Shown: positions 1-64,000 of the stretch, one piece after another | How positions within the stretch are numbered: position 1 is the first letter of the stretch | How the letters are laid out: each line of letters starts with the position of its first letter | Assembly: GCA_054601695.1 (NCBI GenBank) | Contig: BAAHQB010000127.1 | Location: 372,001 to 436,000, forward strand | Direction: 5' to 3' | Source of the DNA: Amorphochlora amoebiformis | Lineage: Eukaryota > Cercozoa > Chlorarachniophyceae | DNA length: 64,000 nucleotides | Translations under genes and position numbers: made by a program | Notes under the pieces: generated by a model | Database searches by the model: none | What the model saw: only the letters and a program-made list of their open reading frames with translations | Told to the model about the DNA's origin: nothing

Positions 1-139
1 CTATACATTATAAACTCTCCCCTCTCCCAAAACTCTCTCGATATCCTTCGAATCTCTCGAACTCTCTCGAAATCTCTCAAAATCTCTCAAAATCTCCCGA
101 ATCCTCTCAAGCTCGATCTGCATGTCATTGAATGTGAAC

Positions 140-182
<43 letters not shown>

Positions 183-490
183 TATTTATGTATATATATA
201 TATATATATATGTATATGTATGTATATAAATATATATATATATATATGTTACATATATATATATATATATATATATGAATGGGGTACTTCTTCCCACTTT
301 CTAGCTATTGGCAGATTTGAATGCGAAAAAATCAGAATTTTTACTTTTTTTTTTGTCTCAAAATTTAATGTTGATATTGTTTACCGCGAAATATAATATT
401 TAATATCGTATATATATGTATTTATGATGTATATGAATTTGTTTACGTATGCTATATTATGCAACATATATATGTATATATATGTATGTA

Positions 491-525
<35 letters not shown>

Positions 526-602
526 CATATATGTCATATATATCATATATATATATATATATATTGCATTCTTCTATATGTGTATATATATATACATATA
601 AG

Positions 603-677
603 GTATTATTTATCTTATTTGTCTAAAGAAATTGAAGTTTCACCAATACCCGCAGTAGTATATATATACATATATAT

Positions 678-719
<42 letters not shown>

Positions 720-728
720 ATATATATT

Positions 729-796
<68 letters not shown>

Positions 797-897
797 AAGA
801 GAAAGAAGGAGGCATAGAGGTTCACATTGAGGAAAAAGAGTCATCATTTCCACCGTACATAATATTACATATATATATATATATATATATATATGTG

Positions 898-960
<63 letters not shown>

Positions 961-969
961 ATGTCGGGA

Positions 970-1026
<57 letters not shown>

Positions 1027-1077
1027 TATATATTATATGTATATATACAGGTGTATGTATATATAGGTGTACATATA

Positions 1078-1118
<41 letters not shown>

Positions 1119-1124
1119 GATATT

Positions 1125-1155
<31 letters not shown>

Positions 1156-1214
1156 GATATTATGTATGTATGTATATATATATATACATACACACATACA
1201 TGTATCGAAATATA

Positions 1215-1258
<44 letters not shown>

Positions 1259-1347
1259 GATACGTATGTAAATTAATATACATTGGATATACAATATTGT
1301 TCATTCGCACAAATATATTATAGATATTTAAATACGTTAGATATATC

Positions 1348-1392
<45 letters not shown>

Positions 1393-1500
1393 GTATATAT
1401 ATATACATAAATGTGTGTGTGTGTATATACATGTATATATAATGTATAGATTTCTTTCTGAAGGCAAAGAGTCCGGAACTCACACCGACAAGTAGGCATG

Positions 1501-1554
<54 letters not shown>

Positions 1555-1585
1555 ATATATATAATATTTTTATAATATATACATA

Positions 1586-1638
<53 letters not shown>

Positions 1639-1643
1639 GTATG

Positions 1644-1681
<38 letters not shown>

Positions 1682-1713
1682 CATACAGATGTTATACATA
1701 TAAAAGTATATAA

Positions 1714-1750
<37 letters not shown>

Positions 1751-1825
1751 TTTACATTTATATGAATATGTGTCTTATATATGTAGAAATAATCATCATA
1801 TATGCATACACATATTTAGCACAAT

Positions 1826-1866
<41 letters not shown>

Positions 1867-1942
1867 TATATTTATACAAAGCCAGAGTATCCAGCAACCA
1901 GGTGGCCTAACCACGGCCGTTACTCTCCGTACTGCGTCTTAA
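603..1942 (+). CDS. 3' part of an unidentified spliced gene
   Basis: Four exons join in phase: 603-654 (could end at 657), 796-854, 1450-1491 and 1882-1942, with TAA at 1940-1942. The second exon has a clean TATAG acceptor and GTACAT donor and reads [20 protein letters not shown]. The third reads [13 protein letters not shown]. The last reads [19 protein letters not shown] and ends a few bases before a telomere-like array. The first and last acceptors are AAG rather than the commoner CAG/TAG. The visible C-terminus is hydrophilic, acidic then Ser/Thr/Gln-rich, with no domain I recognise. The 5' end lies outside the window. Phase agreement over three junctions is the main support. Confidence 0.45.
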
Positions 1943-2287
1943 AATGTACCTTACCCTAACCCTAACCCAAACCCTAACCATAACCCTAACCCTAACCCTA
2001 ACGCTAACCCTAGCCAAAGAACCCTTACCCTAAGAACCCTAACCCTAAGAACCCTACCCTAAGAACCCTAACCCTAAAAACCCTACCCTAAGAACCCTAA
2101 CCCTAAGCCCTAACCCTAAAAAACCCTAACCCTAACCCTAAGCCCTAACCCTAAGAACCCTAACCCTAAGAACCCTACCCTAAGAACCCTAACCCTAAGC
2201 CCTAACCCTAAGAACCCTAACCCTAAGAACTCTAACCCTAAGCCCTAACCCTAAAAAACCCTAAATCTAAGAACCCTAACCCTAAGG
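1943..2287 (+). repeat. Interstitial CCCTAA telomere-like array
   Basis: About 340 bp of CCCTAA units, many altered to CCCTAAGAACCCTAAC or CCCTACCCTAAGAA. It starts directly after the stop codon of the preceding gene and stops abruptly at ordinary sequence. The mixed units indicate an old, internal array rather than an active chromosome end. Confidence 0.95.
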
Positions 2288-3592
2288 ACTTCCCCACATA
2301 CCTTGCCGTTGCACCAAAAAGACTGATAGAAACCTGGAGACTACGTTACCAGAGGTTTGGTATCAGTCAGTGGCGGCAGTGGTGGTAGTGGCGGCAGTGG
2401 CGGTAGTGGCGGCGAGCTTAATGAGACTGGCATGCGGAATGTGACGTGAGGATATGTCACGTTTTTTGGGAGCATGTGATGTCACGATTTAGTTTTGACA
2501 TGACTCGATTAGAGGGGTTGTTTGAAATTGTAGCACCCGTGTAAACTCTAGAAACTTGTGATGAAAGCATGAGCACATGATATGCATGTGTTCCGAATTG
2601 AAAATTTACCAGATTTATATATATACCAACTAAACTGAGCTAGTAAGTTCTGGTAATTCCGTTACTAGCGTTAGTGCTGCCCAATGTTATTGTGATTATT
2701 TACTAGTTTAGACTAGTTAGAGTATCATAGTGGCTACGATCGAGTGGTCTACAGCTATTGTGTTGATGAAATGAGCTAGATCTAGATCTAACTACTAGAA
2801 CTAATTATAACTAGTCTAGCTAGCTAGAGAGTATACTAGTATAGTCTAGACTCTAGATAGACTAGTACCTAGAGCATATCACTAGTATTATGATGCGTGA
2901 ATGATTTATTGATGACTTTAAAAATTAAATCCGATCATGATACAGTGAGACTCGAAACTTCGTTTATTATCATCTCGTAAGTCCCGGGACCGCCATAGTC
3001 ATCACAAGGAGGCTAGGAGGTCTAGGAGATGAGATTGCACTTACAAGGAGGTCAAAATTTATGTCACATCTCCTACACCCTCCATCCTTTCCCTGGCATT
3101 GAATCCAATGGTCTCTGGCAGACTCTCAGGGCAGTTATCCACGGATCTAGGGATGTTTAATCGATGTATTTTCTATATCTAGTATATTTTGATATCGTAT
3201 ATTACTAGATTAGGATCTCAGCATTCAAAATGTCCTATAGTAACATGTTACTCTAGTGACTGTACCCCATGCTAACGGTTCACAACCGGTAAGTGCAGCA
3301 GGTGCATGCCCATCCCATTGGTGGTCAAGATATCTGGGTAGATATCAAGCGATATCAAGTTAGCAATATCAAGCGATATATTATCAGACATATGCTAGGA
3401 TATCTCAAGGGCGACACGTTACACAACCCGAAGTTTTAAAATAATTGGATTGAGAAATTTTACATCCTCGGGGAATGGTGGCAAAGTTTTCGTTTCCGGG
3501 GGGATTGATCCGAGGGATTGATCTAAATCTTTGTTCTCAGGGTGCTTGCTGTTCGTCCACGCGTCCGAACCATCTGTAACCCCCCCCTCCCC
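2288..3592. other. TA-poor intergenic block, CTAG-rich
   Basis: No supported gene. The block lacks (TA)n and is rich in CTAG, ACTAGT and TCTAGA words, especially at 2700-2890. It lies between two same-strand genes. A short strong-looking acceptor (TTTGTTCTCAG, about 3530-3540) precedes about 35 coding-like bases, but I could not place them in either neighbouring model. Confidence 0.6.
2369..2413. repeat. 9-bp minisatellite, five copies
   Basis: Five copies of AGTGGYGGY in tandem. Read on + they would encode Ser-Gly-Gly repeats within an open frame of about 40 codons that follows a TAG. No neighbouring exon was found, so this is recorded as a repeat. Confidence 0.85.
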
Positions 3593-11619
<8,027 letters not shown>

Positions 11620-11820
11620 ACTTTGGCCAATTTTTTTTTCAGCGGAAATGTTTAAAAGTTGGGAGCTTCTGGAGACGGATGGCGAATTTTTTTTAATGTT
11701 TTCGAGTCGATTATTATTATTTCGGTAGAAGAAAAGTAAGAATATTAGTAGCTGGGTAGCAATGCTAACGAAACAGAGACAGGTACATCAACTGGGGGTT
11801 GATCATCGTATCCATATACG

Positions 11821-11861
<41 letters not shown>

Positions 11862-12031
11862 ATGTATTCATGTAAATATATGTATATATATATATATATA
11901 TATATTGTGCTGAATATTATATATACATATACATGTGTATGTGTATGTGTATGTGTATATATATACATATATATATATGTATATATATTTATATATATAT
12001 ACAAATAGACATATAAATGTGCATATACGTA

Positions 12032-12077
<46 letters not shown>

Positions 12078-12116
12078 GTATATTACGCATATCTGTGTTG
12101 TTATATTCATAAATAA

Positions 12117-12186
<70 letters not shown>

Positions 12187-12341
12187 TATATGTATGTATA
12201 TATACGTATATATCTGATATATATATATATATATATATATTCAAATACTTGTAGATATACATATTTATATACACACACATATATATATATATATTCATAC
12301 ATATGTATATATATATATATATGTATAGATAATTTATATTC

Positions 12342-12381
<40 letters not shown>

Positions 12382-12443
12382 TATATATATATATATTTAT
12401 ATATATTTATATATAATACAACCTTAGGAGTCATCCGAAATGT
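11620..12443. other. Intergenic region between convergent genes
   Basis: 11620-11800 is ordinary TA-poor sequence after the TAG stop of the upstream gene. The rest to 12410 is (TA)n with CA/TG runs. No gene seen. Confidence 0.55.
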
Positions 12444-12469
12444 CTAAGCTACAGGTGTCCAAGCTATAT

Positions 12470-12509
<40 letters not shown>

Positions 12510-12544
12510 CACATATATATATATAATATACATAAATACTATAT

Positions 12545-12591
<47 letters not shown>

Positions 12592-12659
12592 TTAAATATA
12601 TATAAATATATGTGGCGTGTTGTTTGTGTGTGTGTGTAGTGTGTTTGTTTGTGTGTGTA

Positions 12660-12703
<44 letters not shown>

Positions 12704-13681
12704 CTTATTTATACAATATATATAAATGTAAATATGAAATACTTATTTATACATATATATTTATACATATATACATACATATATATATATATATATGTGT
12801 GTGTGTATGCATGTACATATATATATATATATATGTATACATATATATATGTATATATAGACTTCCTGCTCTAATGCAAAGGGTTGCATCTACACCATAA
12901 TGGCAATCCTATCCCTAACCCTAACCCTAACACTAACCCTGACCCTAACCCTAACCCTGACCCAAACCATATCCCTAACCCTAACACTAATTCTAACACT
13001 AACCCAAATCCTAACCCTAATTCTAACCCTAACCCAAACCTATTCCAAACATAATCCTAATCCTAACACTAATCCTAACACTCACCCTAACCCTAAACCT
13101 AACCCTAACCCTAACACTCACCTTAACCCTAACACTCATCCCAACGATAACACTCACCCTAACCCTAACCTAACAATAACCCTAACCGTTAGGGTTAGGA
13201 TTAGAGTTAGGGTTAGGGTTAGGGTTAGGGTTAGGATTAGGATTAGAGTAAGGGTTAGGGTTAGAGCTAGGTTAGGATTAGGGTTAGGGTTAGGGTTAGG
13301 ATTAGGATTAGGATTAGGATTAGGATTAGGATTAGGATTAGATAAGGGTTAGGGTTAGAGTCAGGGTTAGGGTTAGGGTTAGGATTAGGGTTAGGGTTAG
13401 GATTAGGGTTTGGGTTAGCCTAACACTAACCCTATCCCTAACCCTAACCCTAACCCTAACCCTAACCTTAACCCTAACCCTAACCCTAATCCTAACCCTA
13501 ACCCTAACCCTAACCCTAACCCTAACCCTAAGTTTGTCAACCTGTAGGGAACTTGCTCTCTTCCCCTTTTCGGCTCGGTAGATCCTGACGCTATGTATAT
13601 ATACATATATGAATATATAGATTTATAAATACATATACATTAATATATAGATTTATAAATATATATACGTTTATGCATATG

Positions 13682-13721
<40 letters not shown>

Positions 13722-13753
13722 GTATTTGTGTGTAATATATAAGTGTGTATAAG

Positions 13754-13796
<43 letters not shown>

Positions 13797-14330
13797 CATA
13801 TATCTATAAGTATAACTTAACATGTGTACATATATACACATATCTTATGTTCCGAACACTAAAACAAAATCTAACCCTAACCCTAACCCTAACCCTAACC
13901 CTAACCCTAAATCTAAACCTAACCATTGGGGCCCTAAGTGCGGAGTCAATGATCCTGGGTCTAAGACATTCTGAAAAATCTAATCCTAACCCTAATCATA
14001 ACCCTAACCCTAACCCTAACCCTAACCCTAACCCTAACCCTAACCCTAACCCTAACCCTAACCCTAACCCTAACCAAGCAGCACTATAGCCCCACAATGT
14101 GGAGGAGTCGGACTAAGACATGCTGAATAATCTGATCCTAACCCTAACCCTAACCCTAACTCTAGCCCTAATGTTAACCCTATCTCTTAACCTTACCCTA
14201 AACTTAACCCTAAAGTTATCACTAATCCCTAACCCCAACCCTAACCTAACCCTAACCCTAACCCTAACCCTAACCCTAACCCTAACCCTAACCCTAACCC
14301 TTAGAGGGACTCTGACTCGGAAGATGAGAG
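12444..14330 (-). CDS. Tentative spliced gene with telomere-repeat introns
   Basis: Candidate exons on -, 5' to 3': 14299-14330 ([10 protein letters not shown]), 14075-14122 ([15 protein letters not shown]), 13924-13970 ([15 protein letters not shown]), 13542-13584 ([14 protein letters not shown]), 12863-12889 (ATLCIRAG) and 12444-12448 (stop). They join in one phase. Several donors are G|GTTAGG, meaning the first telomere unit of the intron itself. Exons 14075-14122 and 13924-13970 begin with related sequence (TTCAG then ATGTCTTAG), so one may be an echo of the other. The 5' end was not found, the last step is weak, and no family is recognisable. Confidence 0.35.
12905..13540. repeat. Telomere-like arrays with inversion points
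   Basis: CCCTAA units (with CACTAA, ATCCTAA variants) run to about 13188, switch to TTAGGG at CCTAACCGTTAGGG, and switch back to CCCTAA at about 13419. The whole lies in one intron of the tentative gene 12444-14330. Confidence 0.95.
13866..14300 (-). repeat. CCCTAA arrays between exons of the tentative gene
   Basis: Three arrays at 13868-13923, 13980-14074 and 14133-14298. On the sense (-) strand they read TTAGGG and begin at the exon donors. The first stretch is almost perfect; the third has several variant units (CTCTAG, CTTAAC). Confidence 0.95.
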
Positions 14331-14346
14331 CTTGGTATGTAATATG

Positions 14347-14390
<44 letters not shown>

Positions 14391-14413
14391 TATGCAGAAT
14401 ATGTGTCTGTATG

Positions 14414-14479
<66 letters not shown>

Positions 14480-14668
14480 AATACATAGATATTTATTTAT
14501 TTATTTATTATCAATATGTGCTATTTAAGTATAACGTCTGTATGTACTCATATATATATATATATGATATATATATACATAATATATATATGTAAATGTG
14601 TATGTATACTATATATACATATATATATTTGTGTGTATAATGTATTTGTATATACATTGTATGTGTGG

Positions 14669-14705
<37 letters not shown>

Positions 14706-14756
14706 ATTATACATATATATATATATGTGTGTTTGTGTGTTTACGTAAATCCATTC

Positions 14757-14817
<61 letters not shown>

Positions 14818-14824
14818 GTATATG

Positions 14825-14877
<53 letters not shown>

Positions 14878-15183
14878 ATATATATGCATATATACATATA
14901 AATGTATATATATATATATATATATATATCTTTTTTTGAACATGTATGAATATTCAGTACGTACACATCACAACATAAATAATGACTTACATGCACATAC
15001 ACATGTATAGTATACAGACATGTAAGCATGTACGCATGCATAGGTGTAGTATAATAACAGGTAGATACCTTAATGCGTATCTATATATATATATATATAT
15101 ATATATATAAGAATATATATATATAGTTTGTGTGTATATATTGCGCAGATACACTAGATATATATATATATATAATATATATA

Positions 15184-15224
<41 letters not shown>

Positions 15225-15228
15225 TATG

Positions 15229-15272
<44 letters not shown>

Positions 15273-15285
15273 TTAATATTATACA

Positions 15286-15369
<84 letters not shown>

Positions 15370-15475
15370 TAGACACATACATATATATATATACATGTAT
15401 ATATATATATAATATATATATATATATATGTATATGTATGAATATATATATATATATATATATATATCCCCTCAG

Positions 15476-16129
<654 letters not shown>

Positions 16130-16159
16130 TGCATATTATATATATTACATACATTTATA

Positions 16160-17104
16160 TATACATCAAGATATACCACACATGTATATTTATATGTACA
16201 TATACATACCAATAAACACATTTACACACTCACATTCATACATACATTCATATATTCATAAACTATACACTTCCACAACATTACACTCCACTTAACCCTA
16301 TACCCTTGATTCAAGTAATACATACATAACTCCTTTAACATCAAGGTCTGACATCGGATGAGTGGTATGGTGGTATGGTTGTTTGGGACTCTCTCTACGA
16401 CGTGTAGTCCAAGAATTAACGCTAACTATAGTATTTATGACACATATCTGCTTTATCACACTGAGTTAACTCAGAACAGAGTGTCAGTGGCTTAGCTGTT
16501 GTCAAAAATTACCTTATTTAGTCCAGCTACGTATGCAGTTCCAGGGGCTGGAGTGTACTAGTCCGGGCTACTATTGAAATTGCGCAGTATTAAAGTACTA
16601 GCTGGACTAGCGACAGATTGCATTGATCACGGTATATATCTGTTTTTGAGTCGTGATATATAAATACACATCCATGAATCTAGTGCCATCGAACATAAAT
16701 CATGATCATGATATATACTATATACACCTAGTATGGGATGTGTATTATCTACAAAGACAGCACCTCAACACCGCGCATAGCTGGATATTGATGATGATGA
16801 GAGTAGAGGTGTTACCTACTAGACCTAGCCTCACAAAAATCAAATTACTTATCCCTAGTGTTGTATCCCAACGGACTAGTCGCCACGATCTAGATCGGGT
16901 ACGGGACAGACATTAGTGTTTTCTCTTGTAGCTGCAACTAGACTCTTTTTCCTCGGCATATTAGACTTTCAATTGAGCGCAAATTATATACCGGTTGGGA
17001 TGTGTGGAACTAGTAATAAATCGTAAAATGACGATTCAACGTCGACAGTGGCAATGCTGCTTAGATTTTGTAGAATCCTGGTAAGTTTAATTAATTATAA
17101 ATTG
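16160..17104. other. Intergenic TA-poor block between convergent genes
   Basis: About 900 bp with CTAG/ACTAG words and few repeats. A phrase near 16355-16410 (GAGTGGTATGGTGGTATGG ... GTAGTCCAAG) faintly resembles the LTR at 8004-8261, but no ends could be defined. No supported gene. Confidence 0.5.
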
Positions 17105-24236
<7,132 letters not shown>

Positions 24237-24265
24237 GGCGTTCGGTTGCGGGTGAGTGGAACGTC

Positions 24266-62331
<38,066 letters not shown>

Positions 62332-62629
62332 CGTCAACCTCAACCGGTTTCTCTGTAACGTCGTCAATTTTCTTGAATCCAGTCATAATCATGATGATAC
62401 GAAGCGGCTCTTCGATCCATAGAGTAAAACTTTGTAAAATCATTAACAATAGATAAGAATGGAAGATGGCTGTGAACGATAACGAGAAAAGTTTATTTCT
62501 TCACCGAGAAAAGTTTATTTCACCGTAAATTTAGTTTCGGCAGGAGTTTCCGAATATCTTTTCGGCAATACTGCACTGTGCAAAGTCACTCTCCGTGACC
62601 CGAACCCTTCCCCCTCTCTGCGTCTCGGC
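62332..62629. promoter_or_regulatory. Shared intergenic region of two divergent genes
   Basis: Only 298 bp separate the receptor start (62331, -) and the RsmI-like start (62630, +). The sequence is TA-poor with a direct repeat of CACCGAGAAAAGTTTATTTC-like sequence near 62485-62522. No TATA box stands out; a bidirectional promoter is inferred from position only. Confidence 0.45.
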
Positions 62630-63067
62630 ATGCTAAGACGCCTCGCGCCGGGGCCTATCCTAGCCGCCTTGATCGCTTCACGACCATATATTCCAAACAT
62701 GAGAAGAATCTTGAGTACTGTTACGCGGAGGGGGCCCGGGAGGGGGGTAGGGGACGGCTCCGTACCAATTCGAGCCTCGATTTCCGACCAGAATGGAGTA
62801 CATCCACTGCTCGTGTTGGCGACACCGTTGGGGAATCCGGAAGATATAAGTCTGAGAGGTTTTGATATGTTTTTTACGGGGAGTAGGAAGAAGGATTGAT
62901 TTAGAGACCTGTTGGAATTCCGCATTTTTGTGAGCATTTTCGTGATGGGTATGTATGCATGCATGTATATAAATAAATAAATAAATAAATATATATATAT
63001 ATATATATATATAAATATATGAATATATGTATAGAAATATACGTGTATACACATATCTATCTATCTA

Positions 63068-63161
<94 letters not shown>

Positions 63162-63305
63162 TATATTATATACATATATATTCTTGTACATACATTTCAG
63201 ATATAAAATACATATATCTATATACATATATATATATATATATATTTATATATTATTTAATTAAATATGTATAATATGTATGTAAATATACATACACAGA
63301 TATAC

Positions 63306-63354
<49 letters not shown>

Positions 63355-63375
63355 TAGAAATATATATACACACAC

Positions 63376-63445
<70 letters not shown>

Positions 63446-63650
63446 TATGTACACATAAAAGTTTGTATATACATGTATGTAATATCATATATATATATAT
63501 ATATATATACGTAATATTATATATATATAGCTAAGTAAATATTTCAGCACGAAGAGCCCTATCAGAAGCAGATGTTATTTATTGTGAAGATACGAGAGTA
63601 TCACAAGGGTTAATGCAGGCGGTATATCAATCCGATAACGATAGACCCAG
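62630..63650 (+). CDS. RsmI-type 16S rRNA 2'-O-methyltransferase, 5' part
   Basis: Exons 62630-62858 and 63548-63650 (or ending at 63621); the gene continues beyond the window. Exon 1 encodes an Arg-rich leader ([30 protein letters not shown]) typical of a mitochondrial or plastid targeting peptide, then [17 protein letters not shown]. Exon 2 continues [20 protein letters not shown]. Together these are the N-terminal motifs of RsmI in the tetrapyrrole methylase superfamily: ATPxGNxxDISxRA and ADxIxxEDTR. Bacterial RsmI methylates C1402 of 16S rRNA using SAM, so an organellar small-subunit rRNA is the likely target. The exon 2 end is uncertain because both GCG|GTATAT and AG|GTACAT are usable donors. 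Confidence 0.85.
62859..63547 (+). other. Intron of the RsmI-like gene
   Basis: Begins GTTTTG and ends TTTCAG. 62859-62940 is ordinary sequence; the rest is (TA)n with short ATAA and CA runs. Confidence 0.7.
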
Positions 63651-63680
63651 GTACATGTATGATTAAAAGCATGTGTTTTT

Positions 63681-63721
<41 letters not shown>

Positions 63722-63736
63722 GTATATATATATATT

Positions 63737-63813
<77 letters not shown>

Positions 63814-63824
63814 TATTTATATGA

Positions 63825-63879
<55 letters not shown>

Positions 63880-63882
63880 TAG

Positions 63883-64000
<118 letters not shown>

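Noticed and set aside
1-117. Minus-strand peptide [19 protein letters not shown]
   Set aside because: A short CT/GA-rich repeat with no second exon; more likely intronic pyrimidine sequence of the + gene.
1943-2287. Chromosome end
   Set aside because: Degenerate units flanked by genes on both sides; interstitial, not terminal.
3551-3570. ACGCGTCCG resembling a cDNA-library adaptor
   Set aside because: Short, inside ordinary genomic sequence with no vector context; coincidence is more likely.
62515-63054. 179-codon minus-strand frame over the RsmI-like first exon
   Set aside because: The plus frame matches RsmI motifs and splices in phase to exon 2; the minus frame is its shadow.

Overview
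The window looks like genomic DNA of an intron-dense unicellular eukaryote (an alga or other protist). Evidence: GT-AG spliced genes with exons of mostly 18-230 nt, interstitial TTAGGG/CCCTAA arrays, LTR retroelements, and an organelle-targeted RsmI-like gene. The lineage cannot be fixed from the sequence. Well over a third of the window is (TA)n microsatellite. The long tyrosine/isoleucine-rich open frames are translations of those repeats and are not genes. Real coding sequence was found by reading TA-poor islands for acceptor, open frame and donor, then testing whether successive islands join in a consistent codon phase. All gene models are manual, with no transcript or database support.

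Layout: (1) 603-1942 (+), the 3' exons of a gene that begins outside the window. (2) 3593-11619 (+), an 11-exon gene of about 261 aa, whose intron 5 holds a complete LTR element (8004-9618) that encodes only Gag. (3) 12444-14330 (-), a tentative gene with telomere-repeat introns. (4) 15476-15985 (+), two probable exons. (5) 17105-24236 (-), about 12 exons. (6) 24266-38599 (+), 23-24 exons, about 467 aa, with a Cbl-like EF-hand/SH2-type stretch; it starts 30 bp from gene 5 in divergent orientation. (7) 40941-62331 (-), a 51-exon gene of about 1,408 aa. (8) 62630 to the window end (+), the first exons of an RsmI-type 16S rRNA methyltransferase with a transit-like N-terminus, divergent from gene 7.

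The headline is gene 7. It has a signal peptide, then an ectodomain like that of calcium-channel alpha2delta subunits (VWA_N, VWA with MIDAS, Cache repeats), then a class C GPCR seven-helix domain with its TM3 cysteine, the FNE start of TM6 and an FxxxxPK-type end of TM7, then a basic tail. This would be a receptor with an alpha2delta-type sensor in place of the usual Venus-flytrap module.

The second theme is structural. Many exons have partial copies ('echoes') of their own ends in the neighbouring intron: exon heads with acceptors are copied upstream, exon tails with donors downstream, separated by (TA)n. One tail occurs four times as an 18-nt potential microexon. Telomere-like arrays sit inside introns and even supply splice sites. 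(TA)n is concentrated in introns, while most intergenic blocks are TA-poor and rich in CTAG/TACGTA.
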